Assembly: GCF_018729455.1 (NCBI RefSeq)
Contig: NZ_JAHHZF010000004.1
Span: 62,001 to 126,000, forward strand
DNA from: Prosthecodimorpha staleyi
GTDB taxonomy: Bacteria; Pseudomonadota; Alphaproteobacteria; Rhizobiales; Ancalomicrobiaceae
Direction of reading: 5' to 3'
DNA: 64,000 nucleotides
The translations under genes and the position numbers were made by a program. Under the pieces are notes generated by a model, which was given only the letters and a program-made list of their open reading frames with translations, was not told the origin of the DNA and made no database searches. Below are positions 15,649 through 26,874 of the stretch, piece by piece (positions within the stretch are counted from its first letter, which is position 1; each line of letters starts with the position of its first letter).

Positions 15649-16746
15649 ATGCTGGAATGGCTCGTGGACGGGGTCGGCGAGGCCGCAGCGGCCGCGATCG
15701 GCGGCGCGCTGATCGGCCTCCTGTTCGGGGCCGCAGCCGAGCGGAGCCGTTTCTGTCTGCGCGCTGCAGCGGTCGACTTCTTCCATCTCCGCTTCACCGA
15801 CCGGATCGCCGTCTGGCTGCTCGCCTTCTCGGCCGCCCTGATCGCGACCCGGCTCGCCTTCGGCTGGGAACTGATCTCGCCCTCGCGCATCCGCCAGCTG
15901 TCGGCGCCGATGTCGGTGTCCGGCGCCGTCTTGGGCGGTCTCCTGTTCGGTGCCGGCATGGTTCTGGCGCGGGGCTGTTCCAGCCGCCTGCTGGTCCTGT
16001 CGGCGACCGGCAATCTGCGCGCGCTGCTTGCCGGGCTGGTCTTCGCGGTCACCGCGCAGGCCTCGCTGCGCGGAGCGCTGTCGCCGCTGCGCGACTGGAT
16101 GGCCGGGCTGTGGACGATCGGCGATCCCAAGACGCTCGACGCGCTGGCCGTCTTCGGTCTCAATGAGACCGCCGGCCTGATCATCGGACTGATCTGGTTC
16201 GCAGCCGGCCTCGGCTATGCGCTGCGGTCCGGATTGAGGCCGTCGGAATGGCTTGGTGCGATCGGGGTCGGACTGGCGGTCGCCGCCGGCTGGGTCTTCA
16301 CCAGCGGGCTCGCCGAACTGGCTTTCGACCCGACGCCGGTGCACAGCCTGTCCTTCACCGGCCCGTCGGCCAACACGCTGATGTATGTCCTCAACCGCCC
16401 GGCCCTGCCGGATTTCGATACCGCCCTGGTGCCGGGCGTCTTTGCCGGCGCGTTTCTCGCCGCCTGGCTCGGCGGCACGCTGCGCCTGGAGGGATTCGAG
16501 GGCGGCCGGTCCATGCGCCGCTATCTCGCCGGCGCGGTGATGATGGGCTTCGGCGGCATGCTGGCCGGCGGCTGCGCGGTCGGGGCCGGCGTCTCCGGCG
16601 CCGCGGTCTTCGCCACCGTCGCCTGGATCACGTTGGTCGCCATGTGGGTCGGCGCCGGCCTGACCGACCGCCTGCTTTCCCAACCCGAAGGCGCCGCCGC
16701 GCCGTCCGCGCCGCAATCCCAGGTCAAATCCTCCGGAGCGGCGTGA
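15649..16746 (+). CDS. YeeE/YedE family sulfur transporter, second fused copy
   Basis: A 365-residue polytopic membrane protein. The two YeeE/YedE repeats show RSRFCLRAA at the first helix, LARGCSSRLLVL (about residues 100-111) and LAGGCAVGAGVSG (about 306-318). It differs strongly in sequence from the soxT product next door, so this is an old paralogue rather than a recent duplication. A GGAG site precedes the ATG, and an operator-like inverted repeat sits directly upstream. That makes it a separately regulated unit from soxSRT. The substrate is probably thiosulfate, sulfite or a sulfane sulfur species, but cannot be told from sequence. Confidence 0.8.
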   Translation: MLEWLVDGVGEAAAAAIGGALIGLLFGAAAERSRFCLRAAAVDFFHLRFTDRIAVWLLAFSAALIATRLAFGWELISPSRIRQLSAPMSVSGAVLGGLLFGAGMVLARGCSSRLLVLSATGNLRALLAGLVFAVTAQASLRGALSPLRDWMAGLWTIGDPKTLDALAVFGLNETAGLIIGLIWFAAGLGYALRSGLRPSEWLGAIGVGLAVAAGWVFTSGLAELAFDPTPVHSLSFTGPSANTLMYVLNRPALPDFDTALVPGVFAGAFLAAWLGGTLRLEGFEGGRSMRRYLAGAVMMGFGGMLAGGCAVGAGVSGAAVFATVAWITLVAMWVGAGLTDRLLSQPEGAAAPSAPQSQVKSSGAA

Positions 16747-16757
16747 GGCTCCTTGAA

Positions 16758-16788
16758 TTTTAGATCTTTCGAATATACTTTCTAATAA
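16758..16788 (+). promoter_or_regulatory. AT-rich operator candidate upstream of the second ArsR regulator
   Basis: On the minus strand this tract reads TATATTCGAAAGATCTAAAA, sharing the TATATTCG core with the sites near 13618 and 15607. Outer arms TTAGA and TCTAA form a loose inverted repeat. Position before a regulator gene suggests autoregulation. Confidence 0.45.
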
Positions 16789-16861
16789 GAAGCGGCGACC
16801 ATCTTTGCGAAGACCCGGGCCGGCCGCGCGGCCGCATGTAGGCCGATTTGACGAGAGCGCC

Positions 16862-17203
16862 ATGACGTCCATTCCGGCTACGGAGCCGACGCTCTGCGAT
16901 GCGACCGCCTGGGATCTGGACCGTCTCGAAGGCAAGGCCGACCGTGCCGCGCGCCTGCTCGACGCACTCGGCCACACCAAGCGCCTGATGGCGCTGTGTC
17001 GTCTGATGGACCAGGAAATGTCGGTCGGCGCCTTGGCGGACGCGGTCGGGTTGACCCAGTCGGCACTGTCGCAACATCTCGGCCGGCTGCGCGATCTCGG
17101 CATCGTCGCGACCCGGCGCGAGAGCCAGACCATCTACTATCGGCTCGCCTCCGACGAGGTCCGCCGCCTGATCGCCGTCCTCTATGACATCTACTGCCGT
17201 TGA
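16862..17203 (+). CDS. ArsR-family regulator, second SqrR/BigR-like persulfide sensor
   Basis: A 113-residue winged-helix protein with recognition helix in LTQSALSQHLGRLR and wing RRESQTIYYRLAS. Cys46 (LMALCRLMD) and Cys112 (YDIYCR) are again exactly 66 residues apart, the dithiol signature of SqrR/BigR. Cys12 is an extra cysteine in the N-terminal arm. It is clearly related to the soxR product but differs at most positions, so the two likely have different targets or sulfur sensitivities. trxC starts ten bases downstream and is probably cotranscribed. The start is the ATG at 16862; a longer frame upstream lacks support. Confidence 0.9.
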   Translation: MTSIPATEPTLCDATAWDLDRLEGKADRAARLLDALGHTKRLMALCRLMDQEMSVGALADAVGLTQSALSQHLGRLRDLGIVATRRESQTIYYRLASDEVRRLIAVLYDIYCR

Positions 17204-17213
17204 GGGACCTGTC

Positions 17214-17648
17214 ATGACCCATGTCACCTGCCCGAGCTGCCAAGCCGTCAACCGCATCCCCGAGGACCGTCTGGCAGCCGACTGGCGCCAGGCCAAATGT
17301 CCGAAATGCGGAACGTCGCTCTTTCCGGGCAAGCCGGTCGACGCGACCGGCGAGGCGCTGCATCGCGCGATCGAACGCTCGGACATCCCCGTCGTGGTCG
17401 ACTTCTGGGCGGCCTGGTGCGGACCCTGCCGGATGATGGCGCCGCAATTCGCGGAAGCCGCCGCTGCGGCCGGCCCGAAGGCGCGCTTCCTCAAGCTCGA
17501 CACCGATGCCGAGCCGGAAGCCTCCGCGGCCTTCGGCATCCGCTCGATCCCGACCATGATCCTGTTCAAGGGCGGCCGCGAGATGGCACGCCAGTCCGGC
17601 GTGATGAGCGCCGGGCAGATCGCCCAATGGATCGCCCGGGCATCCTGA
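17214..17648 (+). CDS. trxC: Thioredoxin 2 with N-terminal zinc ribbon (TrxC)
   Basis: A 144-residue cytoplasmic thioredoxin. The N-terminal zinc-binding cysteines are CPSC and CPKC (Cys6, 9, 29, 32). The active site is WCGPC (Cys69, Cys72), with a cis-proline in IRSIPTMILF. It reduces protein disulfides and persulfides. Placed directly after the persulfide-sensing regulator, it probably either resets oxidised regulators or supplies electrons to the SoxV transporter, which is inference from position. A GAGGGA site precedes the ATG. Confidence 0.9.
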   Translation: MTHVTCPSCQAVNRIPEDRLAADWRQAKCPKCGTSLFPGKPVDATGEALHRAIERSDIPVVVDFWAAWCGPCRMMAPQFAEAAAAAGPKARFLKLDTDAEPEASAAFGIRSIPTMILFKGGREMARQSGVMSAGQIAQWIARAS

Positions 17649-17713
17649 CTGCGTGATGGCGGCTGCGCCTCAAACCGCCCGGCCACCGGCCGGCAACCGA
17701 CCCGGCGCCGCCG

Positions 17714-18682
17714 TCATTCCGGCCGGCAGATCTCGTCCCGCATCATGCCGACGACGGTCCGGGCGGCGAGCGCACCGATGACCGCCGTCGTCAGTGCGGC
17801 GAGACCGAAGCCGGCACCGACATGGGCGGCCGAGCCGGCCAGTTCGCCATAGACGAAGGTCGCCACCGTGAGGGCCGCCAGCGGGAAGGAATAGGCCCAC
17901 CAGGACATGGCGAAACCGACCTGACGCAGGCGGCCGGCCTGGGTCAGTACCACCAGGGCGAACAGGACGGCGGCGTAGTAGAGGATGCGTCCGAACGGGT
18001 CGAGGCCGCCGCCGAGTCGCGTCCAGGAGAGGAAGGCCACGGCCGGCGGCGCGACCAGGATGGCGAGCGTCGGCAGCAGCCGGTCCGGCATCGGCGGGTG
18101 GAAGATCAGCCGGTTGAACACCAGCGTCAGCAGGATCAGCCAGAAGACCAGCCCGACCGAGAGAAAGAACCAGGAGACCTCGAGCGCGCCATAGCCGACG
18201 CCCGCGATCGGCACCAGGACGTTGCCGACGGCGGGGATGAACCAGGCCGGCGTCAACTGGGGGGTCTCGAAGGCGCGATGGCCGATCCAGACCGAAACCA
18301 CCGAGAGACTGCCGATCAGTTGCAGGGTGGCGCCGGCGGCCCAGAGCGGCTGGGCCAGGGACGGCACCGCCGCCTGCAGAGCCGTGCCGAGCAGGATCAG
18401 CGAGATCGCCGCCGCCGGAAAGAAGGCCATCCGCACCGGATGGCGCCATTCGGCAGCGACCATGTCGGGATGCCGTACGACCTTCAGCGCATAGGTCGCG
18501 GCGATTGCGGCGAAGACCAGCAGCGCCACCGCGGCGACCGCCGTGCCGGCCACCGGTGCCCGGCCGAGCGCATGCTCCGCCCGGGTCACCGCCAGCGCCA
18601 GGCCCGAAAGCCCCATCACGGTCGCGAAGAAGACGACCGGGAAATGGGCAAGTCTCGAATGCGCCACGGCAAGTGCGGTCAT
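17714..18682 (-). CDS. SLAC1/TDT family anion channel, candidate sulfite exporter
   Basis: A 322-residue protein with about ten hydrophobic helices of the tellurite-resistance/dicarboxylate (TDT, SLAC1) family. It opens with LAHFPVVFFATVMGLSGLAL, the typical first helix, and contains APPAVAFLSW near the centre. Relatives include TehA, plant SLAC1 and fungal sulfite efflux pump Ssu1. In a sulfur-oxidising island the most sensible role is export of sulfite or a related anion. That is inference; TehA-like homologues elsewhere do other things. The start is set by GAGGGAACC before the ATG. It follows sqr on the same strand after a 154-base gap. Confidence 0.75.
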   Translation of the reverse strand: MTALAVAHSRLAHFPVVFFATVMGLSGLALAVTRAEHALGRAPVAGTAVAAVALLVFAAIAATYALKVVRHPDMVAAEWRHPVRMAFFPAAAISLILLGTALQAAVPSLAQPLWAAGATLQLIGSLSVVSVWIGHRAFETPQLTPAWFIPAVGNVLVPIAGVGYGALEVSWFFLSVGLVFWLILLTLVFNRLIFHPPMPDRLLPTLAILVAPPAVAFLSWTRLGGGLDPFGRILYYAAVLFALVVLTQAGRLRQVGFAMSWWAYSFPLAALTVATFVYGELAGSAAHVGAGFGLAALTTAVIGALAARTVVGMMRDEICRPE

Positions 18683-18836
18683 GGTTCCCTCGGTCGCAGA
18701 AGAGCCGGCAGCCCGGTGCATCCACCCGGCGCCGGCGCCATTGTTTCACATCAGTTGCGACCGTGCGCCGTCGAAATGCGGCATGGCAGGCCGCGCCGCG
18801 GCGCCCGGCGCCTGAGGTCGGACGTCGTGGATCCGG

Positions 18837-20129
18837 TCAGACCTCTTCCTCGATCTTGACCGCCTTCAGCTTGTCGATGCCGAGGGCCTGCAGGGCGAGG
18901 CGCTCGTAGAAGGGCTCGGATTTGCCGATCCGGATCTTGCGCAGGAAGTAGCGTTCGAAGCCGATCTTGGCGGCATGGACCCAGCGGCCCGACGAGGACC
19001 AGTTGACGTTGCGCGGCGGGATCTGCGGCTGGGCCACGAAGGCGACGCCGCCGTCGCCGAAATCAGCCAGACAGACAGCGTTCCAGGTCGCCTCGGCATC
19101 CGGTTCGCGCCCCTCAACCAGACGGGCGATATTGTGGGCGGTGGCCGTCACCATGCTTTCGATCATGAAGCCGGTCTTCGGCACGCCGACCGGAACCGCC
19201 GTCTTGCCGACCGGCGGGATGGCGACGCAGACGCCGACCGAGAACACGTTGCGGAAGGTCGGATTGCGCTGGTGCTTGTCGGCCAGGATGAAGCCGCGCG
19301 GATTGGTCAGGCCGTCGATGCCGCGGACCGCAGGCACGCCGCGGAAGGCCGGCAGGATCATCGAGTAGGCGAAGGGAAGCTCGTGCGACGCCTTCGGGGC
19401 GCCGTCGTCGGTCAATTCGGAGATCAGCATCCGACCCGCCTCGACCCGATCGATCTTGGCGTTGCAGATCCATTTGACGTGATGCTGACGCATCTCGCTT
19501 TCGAGCAGGGTCTTGGTGTCGCCGACGCCGTCCAGGCCGAGATGGCCGACATAGGGCTCGGCGGTGACGAAGGTCATCGGCACCCGGTCGCGCACCTTGG
19601 CGTCGCGCAGCGCCTTGTCGAGAACGAAGGCGAATTCGTAGGCCGGCCCGTAGCAGGAGGCGCCCTGGGCGGCCCCGATGATGACCGGACCCGGCGCCTT
19701 GACCAGGCGGTCGAAGGCCTGCTTGGCCATCAGGGCGTGGTCGACCTGGCAGATCGACTGGGTGTGACCGTCGGGACCGAGCCCCTCGATCTCGTCGAAG
19801 GCGAGATCCGGACCCGTCGCGACGACCAGATAGTCGTAGTCGACGGAGGACCCATCGGTCAGTTCGATGCGGTTTTCCGCCGGATGCAGCCGAGCGGCGC
19901 CCTGCGGATGAAGCCGGATGTCGCGCTTGGCGAAGACCGGCGCCAGATCCGCCTCGATCGCCTCCCGGTCGCGCCAGCCGACGGCGACCCAGGGATTGGA
20001 CGGGACGAAGGAGTATTTCGAGCCCTTGTTGACGACGGCGATCTCGTGCTGCGGCCCGAGGATGTCCCTCAGTTCGTAGGCCATGATGACGCCGCCGAGA
20101 CCGGCGCCGAGGACTGCGACCCTTGCCAT
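18837..20129 (-). CDS. sqr: Sulfide:quinone oxidoreductase
   Basis: A 430-residue FAD enzyme that oxidises sulfide at the inner membrane and reduces quinone, leaving sulfane sulfur. The N-terminal FAD motif is VAVLGAGLGGVIMAYEL. Cys127, Cys159 and Cys353 fall at the same residue numbers as the three essential cysteines reported for Rhodobacter capsulatus SQR. Cys159 lies in AAQGASCYGPAYEFAF. A C-terminal amphipathic region (about 385-430) suits membrane association. The start is chosen from GGAGGATCAGC before the ATG at 20129; a longer frame adds residues of no known role. It diverges from the rhodanese-DUF2892-RND operon over an AT-rich control region. Confidence 0.93.
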   Translation of the reverse strand: MARVAVLGAGLGGVIMAYELRDILGPQHEIAVVNKGSKYSFVPSNPWVAVGWRDREAIEADLAPVFAKRDIRLHPQGAARLHPAENRIELTDGSSVDYDYLVVATGPDLAFDEIEGLGPDGHTQSICQVDHALMAKQAFDRLVKAPGPVIIGAAQGASCYGPAYEFAFVLDKALRDAKVRDRVPMTFVTAEPYVGHLGLDGVGDTKTLLESEMRQHHVKWICNAKIDRVEAGRMLISELTDDGAPKASHELPFAYSMILPAFRGVPAVRGIDGLTNPRGFILADKHQRNPTFRNVFSVGVCVAIPPVGKTAVPVGVPKTGFMIESMVTATAHNIARLVEGREPDAEATWNAVCLADFGDGGVAFVAQPQIPPRNVNWSSSGRWVHAAKIGFERYFLRKIRIGKSEPFYERLALQALGIDKLKAVKIEEEV

Positions 20130-20200
20130 GCTGATCCTCCCGTGTTCCGGCATTCGGTGGTCCGTGCCGGTCCGCGACCGCTTTGCCCTTGCGATCTTCA

Positions 20201-20232
20201 ATATCACATTATATTAGTGAATACGAAAATAC
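20201..20232. promoter_or_regulatory. AT-rich operator candidate between sqr and the rhodanese operon
   Basis: The sqr/rhodanese gap of 123 bases holds an AT-rich tract whose minus strand reads GTATTTTCGTATTC followed by ACTAATATAATG. It aligns with the site at 15608 (TATATTCGTCTTTCA, then TAATATA). It is placed to control both divergent units. Confidence 0.5.
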
Positions 20233-20252
20233 AAACTAAAAAGGAGCCCGCG

Positions 20253-20588
20253 ATGTTCGGTTTCGGTCGCCGTCCGACAGGTCACAGCCTCACGCCTCAG
20301 GATGCCCACGCGCAGGCGGTGTCGGGGCAGATTACGCTGGTCGATGTCCGCGAGGACGGCGAATGGCGGCAGGGCCATATCGCCGGTGCCATCCACATGC
20401 CGCTGTCGCGGTTGCGCGACCTTGCCGGCACCCTTCCCGGAGGACGCCCCGTCGTCTTCTATTGTCTTTCCGGGGCCCGATCGGCCCAGGCCATCACGGT
20501 TTGCCGTGCGCTCGGCTTCGCACACGATACCCATATGGCGGGCGGCATTTCGGCGTGGCGGGCCCACGGCCTGCCGCTGGCCCGTTGA
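20253..20588 (+). CDS. Rhodanese-domain sulfurtransferase
   Basis: A 111-residue single-domain rhodanese. The active-site loop is YCLSGARSAQA with catalytic Cys71, and DVREDGEWRQGHIAGAIHMP is the conserved first half. It transfers sulfane sulfur, probably from the product of SQR, to a thiol such as glutathione or cyanide. No signal peptide is seen, so it acts in the cytoplasm. AAAAAGGAG precedes the ATG. Single rhodaneses next to sqr and DUF2892 genes are common in sulfide detoxification operons. Confidence 0.9.
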   Translation: MFGFGRRPTGHSLTPQDAHAQAVSGQITLVDVREDGEWRQGHIAGAIHMPLSRLRDLAGTLPGGRPVVFYCLSGARSAQAITVCRALGFAHDTHMAGGISAWRAHGLPLAR

Positions 20589-20632
20589 CAAGGCCGCTTC
20601 TTTTTCCCGATCGCATGATACGGTGAGGGTTG

Positions 20633-20664
20633 AATTATTTTCGTACATGCGTATTTTCTAAATT
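20633..20664 (+). promoter_or_regulatory. AT-rich tract upstream of the DUF2892 gene
   Basis: AATTATTTTCGTACATGC followed by GTATTTTCTAAATT in the 96-base gap after the rhodanese gene. It contains TTATTTTCG, close to the TATWTTCG core of the other sulfur-operon tracts. It suggests that DUF2892 and the RND genes have their own regulated promoter. Confidence 0.4.
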
Positions 20665-20684
20665 ACAAAACGAAAGGGTCTCCC

Positions 20685-20885
20685 ATGACGCTCGACCGCA
20701 TCATCCTCGCCTTCGCCGGAGCCATGGTGCTCCTGTCCGTGATCCTGACCGTCCTGGTCCATCCGCAGTTTATCTGGCTGACGGTCTTCGTCGGCCTGAA
20801 TATGGTCCAGTCCGCCTTCACCGGCTTCTGTCCGGCCGCCATGGTCTTCAAGGCTCTCGGCGTGAAGCCCGGCTGCGCCTTCTGA
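20685..20885 (+). CDS. DUF2892 (YgaP-type) small membrane protein
   Basis: A 66-residue protein with two hydrophobic helices (about residues 5-27 and 30-48) and a cysteine-bearing tail (GFCPAAMVFKALGVKPGC; Cys49 and Cys64). The family corresponds to the membrane tail of the rhodanese YgaP. Here the rhodanese and the membrane part are separate neighbouring genes. It may anchor or pass sulfane sulfur at the membrane, which is inferred. It is followed by the RND adaptor after 13 bases. Confidence 0.85.
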   Translation: MTLDRIILAFAGAMVLLSVILTVLVHPQFIWLTVFVGLNMVQSAFTGFCPAAMVFKALGVKPGCAF

Positions 20886-20898
20886 TCGGGGGACTTCG

Positions 20899-21875
20899 AT
20901 GCGCCTGGCCCTTGCCGCACTGTCCGCCGCTTCCCTGGTCCTGGCCGGCCTCGTCCTGGCAGGCCCCACCCCGACGCGGGCCGGTTCCCTGAAGATCGAA
21001 CCCGTCACGGTGCCGGAATGGAAGGCCGTCTACGGCCGCGTCGAGGCGCGCGATACGATCCCGGCGCGCGCCCGGGTCGGCGGCACCCTGACCGAACTGC
21101 TCGTCTCCGAGGGCGACGCGGTCAAGGCCGGGCAGCGCATCGCCATCGTCCATGACGACAAGATCGCCTTCCAGGTCTCCGCGCTCGATTCCCAGCTGAA
21201 GGCGATCGTCGCCCAACTGCAGAATGCCGAGACCGAACTCGCCCGAACCCAGTCCCTGGTCGACCGGGGCGTCGCCACGGCGCAGCGTCTCGACCAGTTG
21301 CGCACCCAGGCCGACGTGTTCCGCAACCAGATCGCCTCGACCGAGGCGCAACGCCTCGTCATCGTGCAGCAGGGCACCGAAGGCAACGTGCTGGCGCCTG
21401 CCGACGGCAAGATCCTGACCGTGCCGGTCACCCGCGGCGCTGTCCTGCTGCCGGGCGAGACGGTGGCGACGATCGGCGCGGGCGGCTTCTTCCTGCGCCT
21501 GGCGATCCCAGAACGCCACGCGCCGCTTCTGAAGGAGGGCGCCGGCCTGACGGTGGAGACCGACACCGGCCCGGCGACCGGCCGGCTGGTCAAGCTCTAT
21601 CCGCAGATCGGCAACGGCCGGATCGTCGCCGATGTCGAGGTCCAGGGCCTGCCGACCCTGTTCGTCGACGCGCGCGTGCTGGTCCGCGTCCCGATCGGAA
21701 TGCGCAAGGTGACGATGATCCCGGCCGCGGCGATCGTCCATCGCTCCGGGCTCGATTTCGTGACCGTGCGGCTGCCCAGCGGGCCGGTCGAACGCACGGT
21801 CGTGATCGGCGAGCGCGACGGCGACAAGGTCGAAATCCTGACCGGCCTCGCGGCTGGCGACGAGGTGGTCACACC

Positions 21876-21879
<4 letters not shown>
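20899..21879 (+). CDS. RND efflux periplasmic adaptor (membrane fusion protein)
   Basis: A 326-residue exported protein, slightly short for the family. A signal peptide (about 1-28, no lipobox cysteine) precedes a split lipoyl domain with RVGGTLTELLVSEGDAVKAG. A coiled-coil hairpin follows (about 90-150, QLKAIVAQLQNAETELARTQ), then the returning lipoyl half (GNVLAPADGKILTVPV) and beta-barrel and membrane-proximal domains. It bridges the RND pump to an outer-membrane channel. No TolC-like gene lies nearby. It overlaps the pump gene by four bases. Its place directly after rhodanese and DUF2892 ties it to sulfide metabolism by position only. Confidence 0.85.
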
Positions 21880-25103
<3,224 letters not shown>

Positions 25104-25158
25104 CGACGCTCTCGTCGGTTCCGGCGATCCGGGCGGCCTCGCGCGCCGTCCGGCCGCC

Positions 25159-25785
25159 TCAGCCGATCGAGGCGGCCGAAAGCCGGGTCACGCCGGCCCG
25201 CTCCATGTCCACCCAGGCCCGGGCGAGCGAGCCGCCGGTATCGATCGCCCGGCAGGCCTCTTCGATCACGATCGTGCGGAAGCCGGCCTCCGCCGCGTCG
25301 ATCGCACTCCAGGCGACGCAGAAATCGGTGGCGAGACCGACGCAATAGACGGTCTCGATGCCGCGCTCGCGCAGGTAGCCGGCCAGACCCGTGCGCGTCG
25401 TCCGATCCGCCTCGCGGAAGGCCGAATAGCTGTCGACGGCCGGGTGGCAGCCCTTGCGGATGATCATCTGCGCCTGCGGCAGGTCGAGCCCGGCGGCCAG
25501 TTCGGCGCTGTCCGTCCCCTGCACGCAGTGATCCGGCCAAAGCACCTGGGTGCCGTAGGCAAGCTCGACGGTCTCGAACGGCGCCTTGCCGGGATGGCTG
25601 GACGCAAAGGAGATGTGCCCCGCCGGGTGCCAGTCCTGGGTCAGCACGACCTGGGCGAAATGCCGGCCGAGGGCATTGATCACCGGGATGACGGCATCGC
25701 CGTCGGGCACCGCCAGGCTGCCGCCCGGCAGGAATCCGTTCTGCACGTCGACGACCAGGAGCACGCTGTTCGAATCGGGAACCAT
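25159..25785 (-). CDS. pncA: Nicotinamidase (isochorismatase fold)
   Basis: A 208-residue amidase that converts nicotinamide to nicotinate in NAD salvage. The catalytic triad is visible as Asp13 (VVDVQNGF), Lys111 (IIRKGCHP) and Cys156 (GLATDFCVAWSA). Metal ligands are likely Asp51, His53 and His86 (TQDWHPAGH, WPDHC). The whole set is intact. I start it at the ATG at 25785 rather than at starts further upstream, which would add an unsupported extension. It is convergent with the RND operon and probably transcribed with or after the TetR gene on the same strand. Confidence 0.9.
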   Translation of the reverse strand: MVPDSNSVLLVVDVQNGFLPGGSLAVPDGDAVIPVINALGRHFAQVVLTQDWHPAGHISFASSHPGKAPFETVELAYGTQVLWPDHCVQGTDSAELAAGLDLPQAQMIIRKGCHPAVDSYSAFREADRTTRTGLAGYLRERGIETVYCVGLATDFCVAWSAIDAAEAGFRTIVIEEACRAIDTGGSLARAWVDMERAGVTRLSAASIG

Positions 25786-25844
25786 GACGGCCTCGCGGTC
25801 TGGGCAAAGGGAGGCCGGCAGGCTGACCGGTCCGCCCGCCGCGA

Positions 25845-26549
25845 TCAAGCCTTCAGAGAGCGGACCACGGTCTCGATGACCGAAGCCCGCCGACGCGCGC
25901 GTACCTCCGGGTCGGTCAGGTCGCGCTTGAAGATGCGCGAGAAGGTGTAGCGGTTGGAGACGTTGAAGATGCACAGCGCGCTGATCGTCTGGTGCAGGTC
26001 GATCTCGTCGATGCCCGGCCGGAACACGCCTTCGGCGACGCCGCGGGAGTAAATCGAGCGGATGGTGTCGATCACCGAGACATTCAGGTCCTGCAGGATG
26101 CGCGACGAGCCGAGATGCGCGCCGTAGTGGATGTTCTCGGTCATGACGATGCGGACGAACTGCTCGTTGTCGTTCTGGAAGTCGAAGGTGAAGCCGACCA
26201 GCGCCCGGATCGCGTCCTCGGGCGAGAGATGATCGAGCTTCAGTTCCGCCTCGCGGGCGCGGATGCTCTTGTAGGCCTCCTCCAGAACGGCGACGAACAG
26301 CCCCTCCTTGTCGCCGAAATAGTAGTAGATCATCCGCTTCGAGGTTTCGGTCCGGGCGGCGATCTCGTCGACGCGGGCGCCCGTGAAGCCCTTCTCGGCG
26401 AATTCCCGGCTGGCAATGTCGAGAATGTTGCGGCGGGTATTCTCCGGATCGTTGGCGCGCAGGGCCGGGCCGCGGGCGGCCGGCCTGTCCCGCCCCGCGC
26501 CCTTGTCCCCGTCAGGCACTCCCCCGTCAGGCACTCCGCCGTCCTTCAT
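25845..26549 (-). CDS. TetR/AcrR family regulator
   Basis: A 234-residue repressor with an N-terminal helix-turn-helix (about residues 36-82: NILDIASREFAEKGF, then TSKRMIYYYFGDKEGL) and a helical ligand-binding domain of the TetR C-terminal type. The first 30 residues are a low-complexity arm with the repeated unit GGVPD, encoded by a 15-base tandem repeat near 26510-26545. AGAGGAGTT precedes the ATG. It is divergent from the shikimate-dehydrogenase/TRAP operon, which is its likely target; the inducer is unknown. Confidence 0.88.
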   Translation of the reverse strand: MKDGGVPDGGVPDGDKGAGRDRPAARGPALRANDPENTRRNILDIASREFAEKGFTGARVDEIAARTETSKRMIYYYFGDKEGLFVAVLEEAYKSIRAREAELKLDHLSPEDAIRALVGFTFDFQNDNEQFVRIVMTENIHYGAHLGSSRILQDLNVSVIDTIRSIYSRGVAEGVFRPGIDEIDLHQTISALCIFNVSNRYTFSRIFKRDLTDPEVRARRRASVIETVVRSLKA

Positions 26550-26874
26550 CAACCAACTCCTCTGCGGAATGCCGGCTCCCGGTCGGCTTGTCCGCCACAT
26601 CGCCCGCCCGCATGCCCCGGCTGTCGGCATGCCCGGCCGTCGGGCCGGAGCCGGCCCCCCACCCGATGCGAGACCGACGCACCGCCTACCGTATCGATGC
26701 GCGGGACAGTAGCGCATGTTCGCAAGTTTCGGGATCGCCCCGAACGGGCGGATCGCGGCATCTGAATCGATGCAATCTTGACATACTAACCGGTTCGTAC
26801 ATAGTCCGACCCGTCGGATCCGCCAGGGTCCGGGCTGCGCAAGGGCCCCGGCAACGGATCGGCCATGCACCCGG
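26550..26874. other. Divergent intergenic region between the TetR gene and the dehydrogenase gene
   Basis: About 325 bases with no convincing gene. A less GC-rich patch around 26770-26810 (TTGACATACTAACCGGTTCGTACATAG) contains TTGACA at 26778-26783 and the AACCGGTT palindrome. It is a plausible promoter-operator for the dehydrogenase operon. No other structure is evident. Confidence 0.4.

Noticed and set aside
25132-25158. Possible terminator between the RND operon and pncA
   Set aside because: Only a seven-base stem with a 13-base loop and no T-tract; not convincing enough to list.
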